Assembly (NCBI RefSeq): GCF_000171615.1
Contig: NZ_ABFU01000065.3
Coordinates: 3,090 to 48,603, forward strand
Direction: 5' to 3'
Length of the DNA: 45,514 nucleotides
From: Bacillus coahuilensis m4-4
Lineage (GTDB): Bacteria; Bacillota; Bacilli; Bacillales; Bacillaceae_K
Below the pieces are notes generated by a model. It did no database searches. It was not told the origin of the DNA and saw only the letters and a list, made by a program, of their open reading frames with translations. Positions within the stretch are counted from its first letter, which is position 1; every line of letters begins with the position of its first letter. Made by a program: the position numbers and the translations under genes. Positions 44,660 to 45,514 of the stretch are shown piece after piece.

Positions 44660-45514
44660 GACTATTTGGTAGGGGTGGATTGGGAGGAAGTTAGGGTAAT
44701 GGATGGAATGGATGGGGAGTTGGTGAGGGCGTGTTAAATAGCAGCCGCGGAAAAAGAGCGGGTGCACGCAAAAGGCTTAAACCTGCACGCAAGCGGCGGA
44801 AATCCGCACGCAAGTGGCAGAAAAGTGCACGCAAAGAGCCCGTAGCCGCACGGAAAAAGAGCAGGTGCACGCAAAAGTCCGAAATCCGCACGCAAGCGGC
44901 GGAAAAGTGCACGCAAAAGGGTAAAAAGCGCACGCAAAGAGCTCGTAGCCGCACGGAAAAAGAGCAGGTGCACGCAAAAGTCCGAAATCCGCACGCAAGC
45001 GGCGGAAAAGTGCACGCAAAAGGGTAAAAAGCGCACGCAAAGAGCTCGTAGCCGCACGGAAAAAGAGCAGGTGCACGCAAAAGTCCGAAATCCGCACGCA
45101 AGCGGGGGAAAAGTGCACGCAACGGGGTGAAAAGCGCACGCAAAGAGCCCGTAGCCGCACGGAAAAGGAGCAGGTGCACGCAAAAGTCCGAAATCCGCAC
45201 GCAAGTGGCAGAAAAGTGCACGCAACGGGGTAAAAAGCGCACGCAAAGAGCCCGTAGCCGCACGGAAAAAGAGCAGGTGCACGCAAAAGTCCGCAATCCG
45301 CACGCAAGTGGCAGAAAAGTGCACGCAACAGGGAGAAAAGCGCACGAAAAAAGCCCACAGCCGCACGGAAAAAGAGCAGACGCACGCAAAAAAAGGACCA
45401 ACTCACCAAAACCCATGCCACCCCAACCCCCCCAAAAGCGCCAACCCGCCCAAAATCTCATCCATTCCTTTCAACTCCTCGCGCTCTTTATGAACAAAGG
45501 GAATAGGGTAAAAA
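44660..45514. other. Gene-free end of window
   Basis: Besides the array there is no believable gene. A G-rich flank (GGTAGGGGTGGATTGGGAGG at 44668-44687, possible two-layer quadruplex) and a C-rich flank border the array. The neighbouring gene beyond the window is not visible. Confidence 0.7.
44762..45391. repeat. GCACGCAAA-family higher-order array, 103-bp units of five monomers
   Basis: Units start at 44762, 44865, 44968, 45071, 45174, 45277 and 45380 (last partial), exact 103-bp steps. Inside each, GCACG cores are spaced 21, 21, 21, 21 and 19 bp, so there are about 31 monomers. Adjacent units are nearly identical while monomers within a unit differ, the mark of a higher-order repeat. The left flank (44670-44730) is G-rich and the right flank (45400-45480) C-rich, with inverted GGAATGGATG / CATCCATTCC. 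Minus-strand ORFs of over 200 codons exist in all three frames and are artefacts of composition. Confidence 0.95.

Noticed and set aside
44762-45391. CRISPR array
   Set aside because: The conserved core is only about 9 bases with 10-12-base remainders that recur every fifth monomer. Spacers are not unique and no cas genes are present.
44691-45461. Minus-strand ORFs of 210-256 codons across the 44.8 kb array, rich in Cys, Arg, Phe and Ala
   Set aside because: They exist in all three frames at once, follow the 103-bp DNA period (not divisible by 3), and have no ribosome sites. They are composition artefacts of the repeat.

Overview
The window is chromosomal DNA from an endospore-forming member of the Bacillaceae. 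Gene content and order follow the Bacillus subtilis ywd-ywf-ywg-ywh-ywi-ywj segment: ung, ywdI, ywdK, gerQ/cwlJ, hemQ, pta, lipL, rsfA, ywfO, ywgA, ywhB, ywhC, ywhD, pbpG, speE-speB, ywiB-argS, uvsE, a minor cardiolipin synthase and fadF. No rRNA, tRNA, CRISPR array, transposase or prophage gene was recognised. The species cannot be named from this sequence.

Layout. 1-3.5 kb: end of ung, a small Cys-rich protein, a K+ channel, ywdI, ywdK, then the germination pair cwlJ-gerQ on the minus strand. 3.7-8 kb: a very large secreted subtilisin-like protease with C-terminal cell-wall-binding repeats. 8-11.4 kb: hemQ, pta (CcpA-type activation site) and lipL. 11.5-19.8 kb: an AT-rich signalling block absent from the B. 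subtilis order. It holds a LytTR response regulator with a histidine kinase whose membrane domain resembles the plant ethylene receptor ETR1, then a DUF342/FapA-like protein followed by a c-di-GMP phosphodiesterase and a diguanylate cyclase. 19.9-27.7 kb: rsfA, a DUF1450 protein, ywfO, ywgA, a DUF1761 protein, ywhB, ywhC, ywhD, pbpG. 27.8-32 kb: polyamine synthesis (speE-speB) and ywiB-argS. 32-36 kb: XapX protein, a reductase, uvsE, cardiolipin synthase. 36-44.7 kb: fatty-acid beta-oxidation (fadF; then thiolase, hydroxyacyl-CoA dehydrogenase and two acyl-CoA dehydrogenases), interrupted by a PadR/DUF2812 pair and a membrane-protein remnant. The two fad transcription units share an 18-bp FadR-like operator.

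Two things stand out beyond the genes. First, four short-period tandem arrays lie in 3' intergenic DNA: a GCACGCAAA family at 2.3 kb and at 44.8-45.4 kb built from about 21-bp monomers grouped into a 103-bp higher-order unit, a different 21-bp array at 32.4 kb, and a 52-bp array at 38.3 kb. The three whose two neighbours are visible lie between convergent genes. Second, ten genes, including argS, which is expected to be essential, are broken by small indels, about 16 in total and nearly all in homopolymer runs. The pattern indicates uncorrected sequencing error rather than gene decay, and these genes are annotated as single full-length loci.

The best candidate for an undescribed system is the 11.6-19.8 kb signalling block, in particular the ETR1-like sensor kinase.
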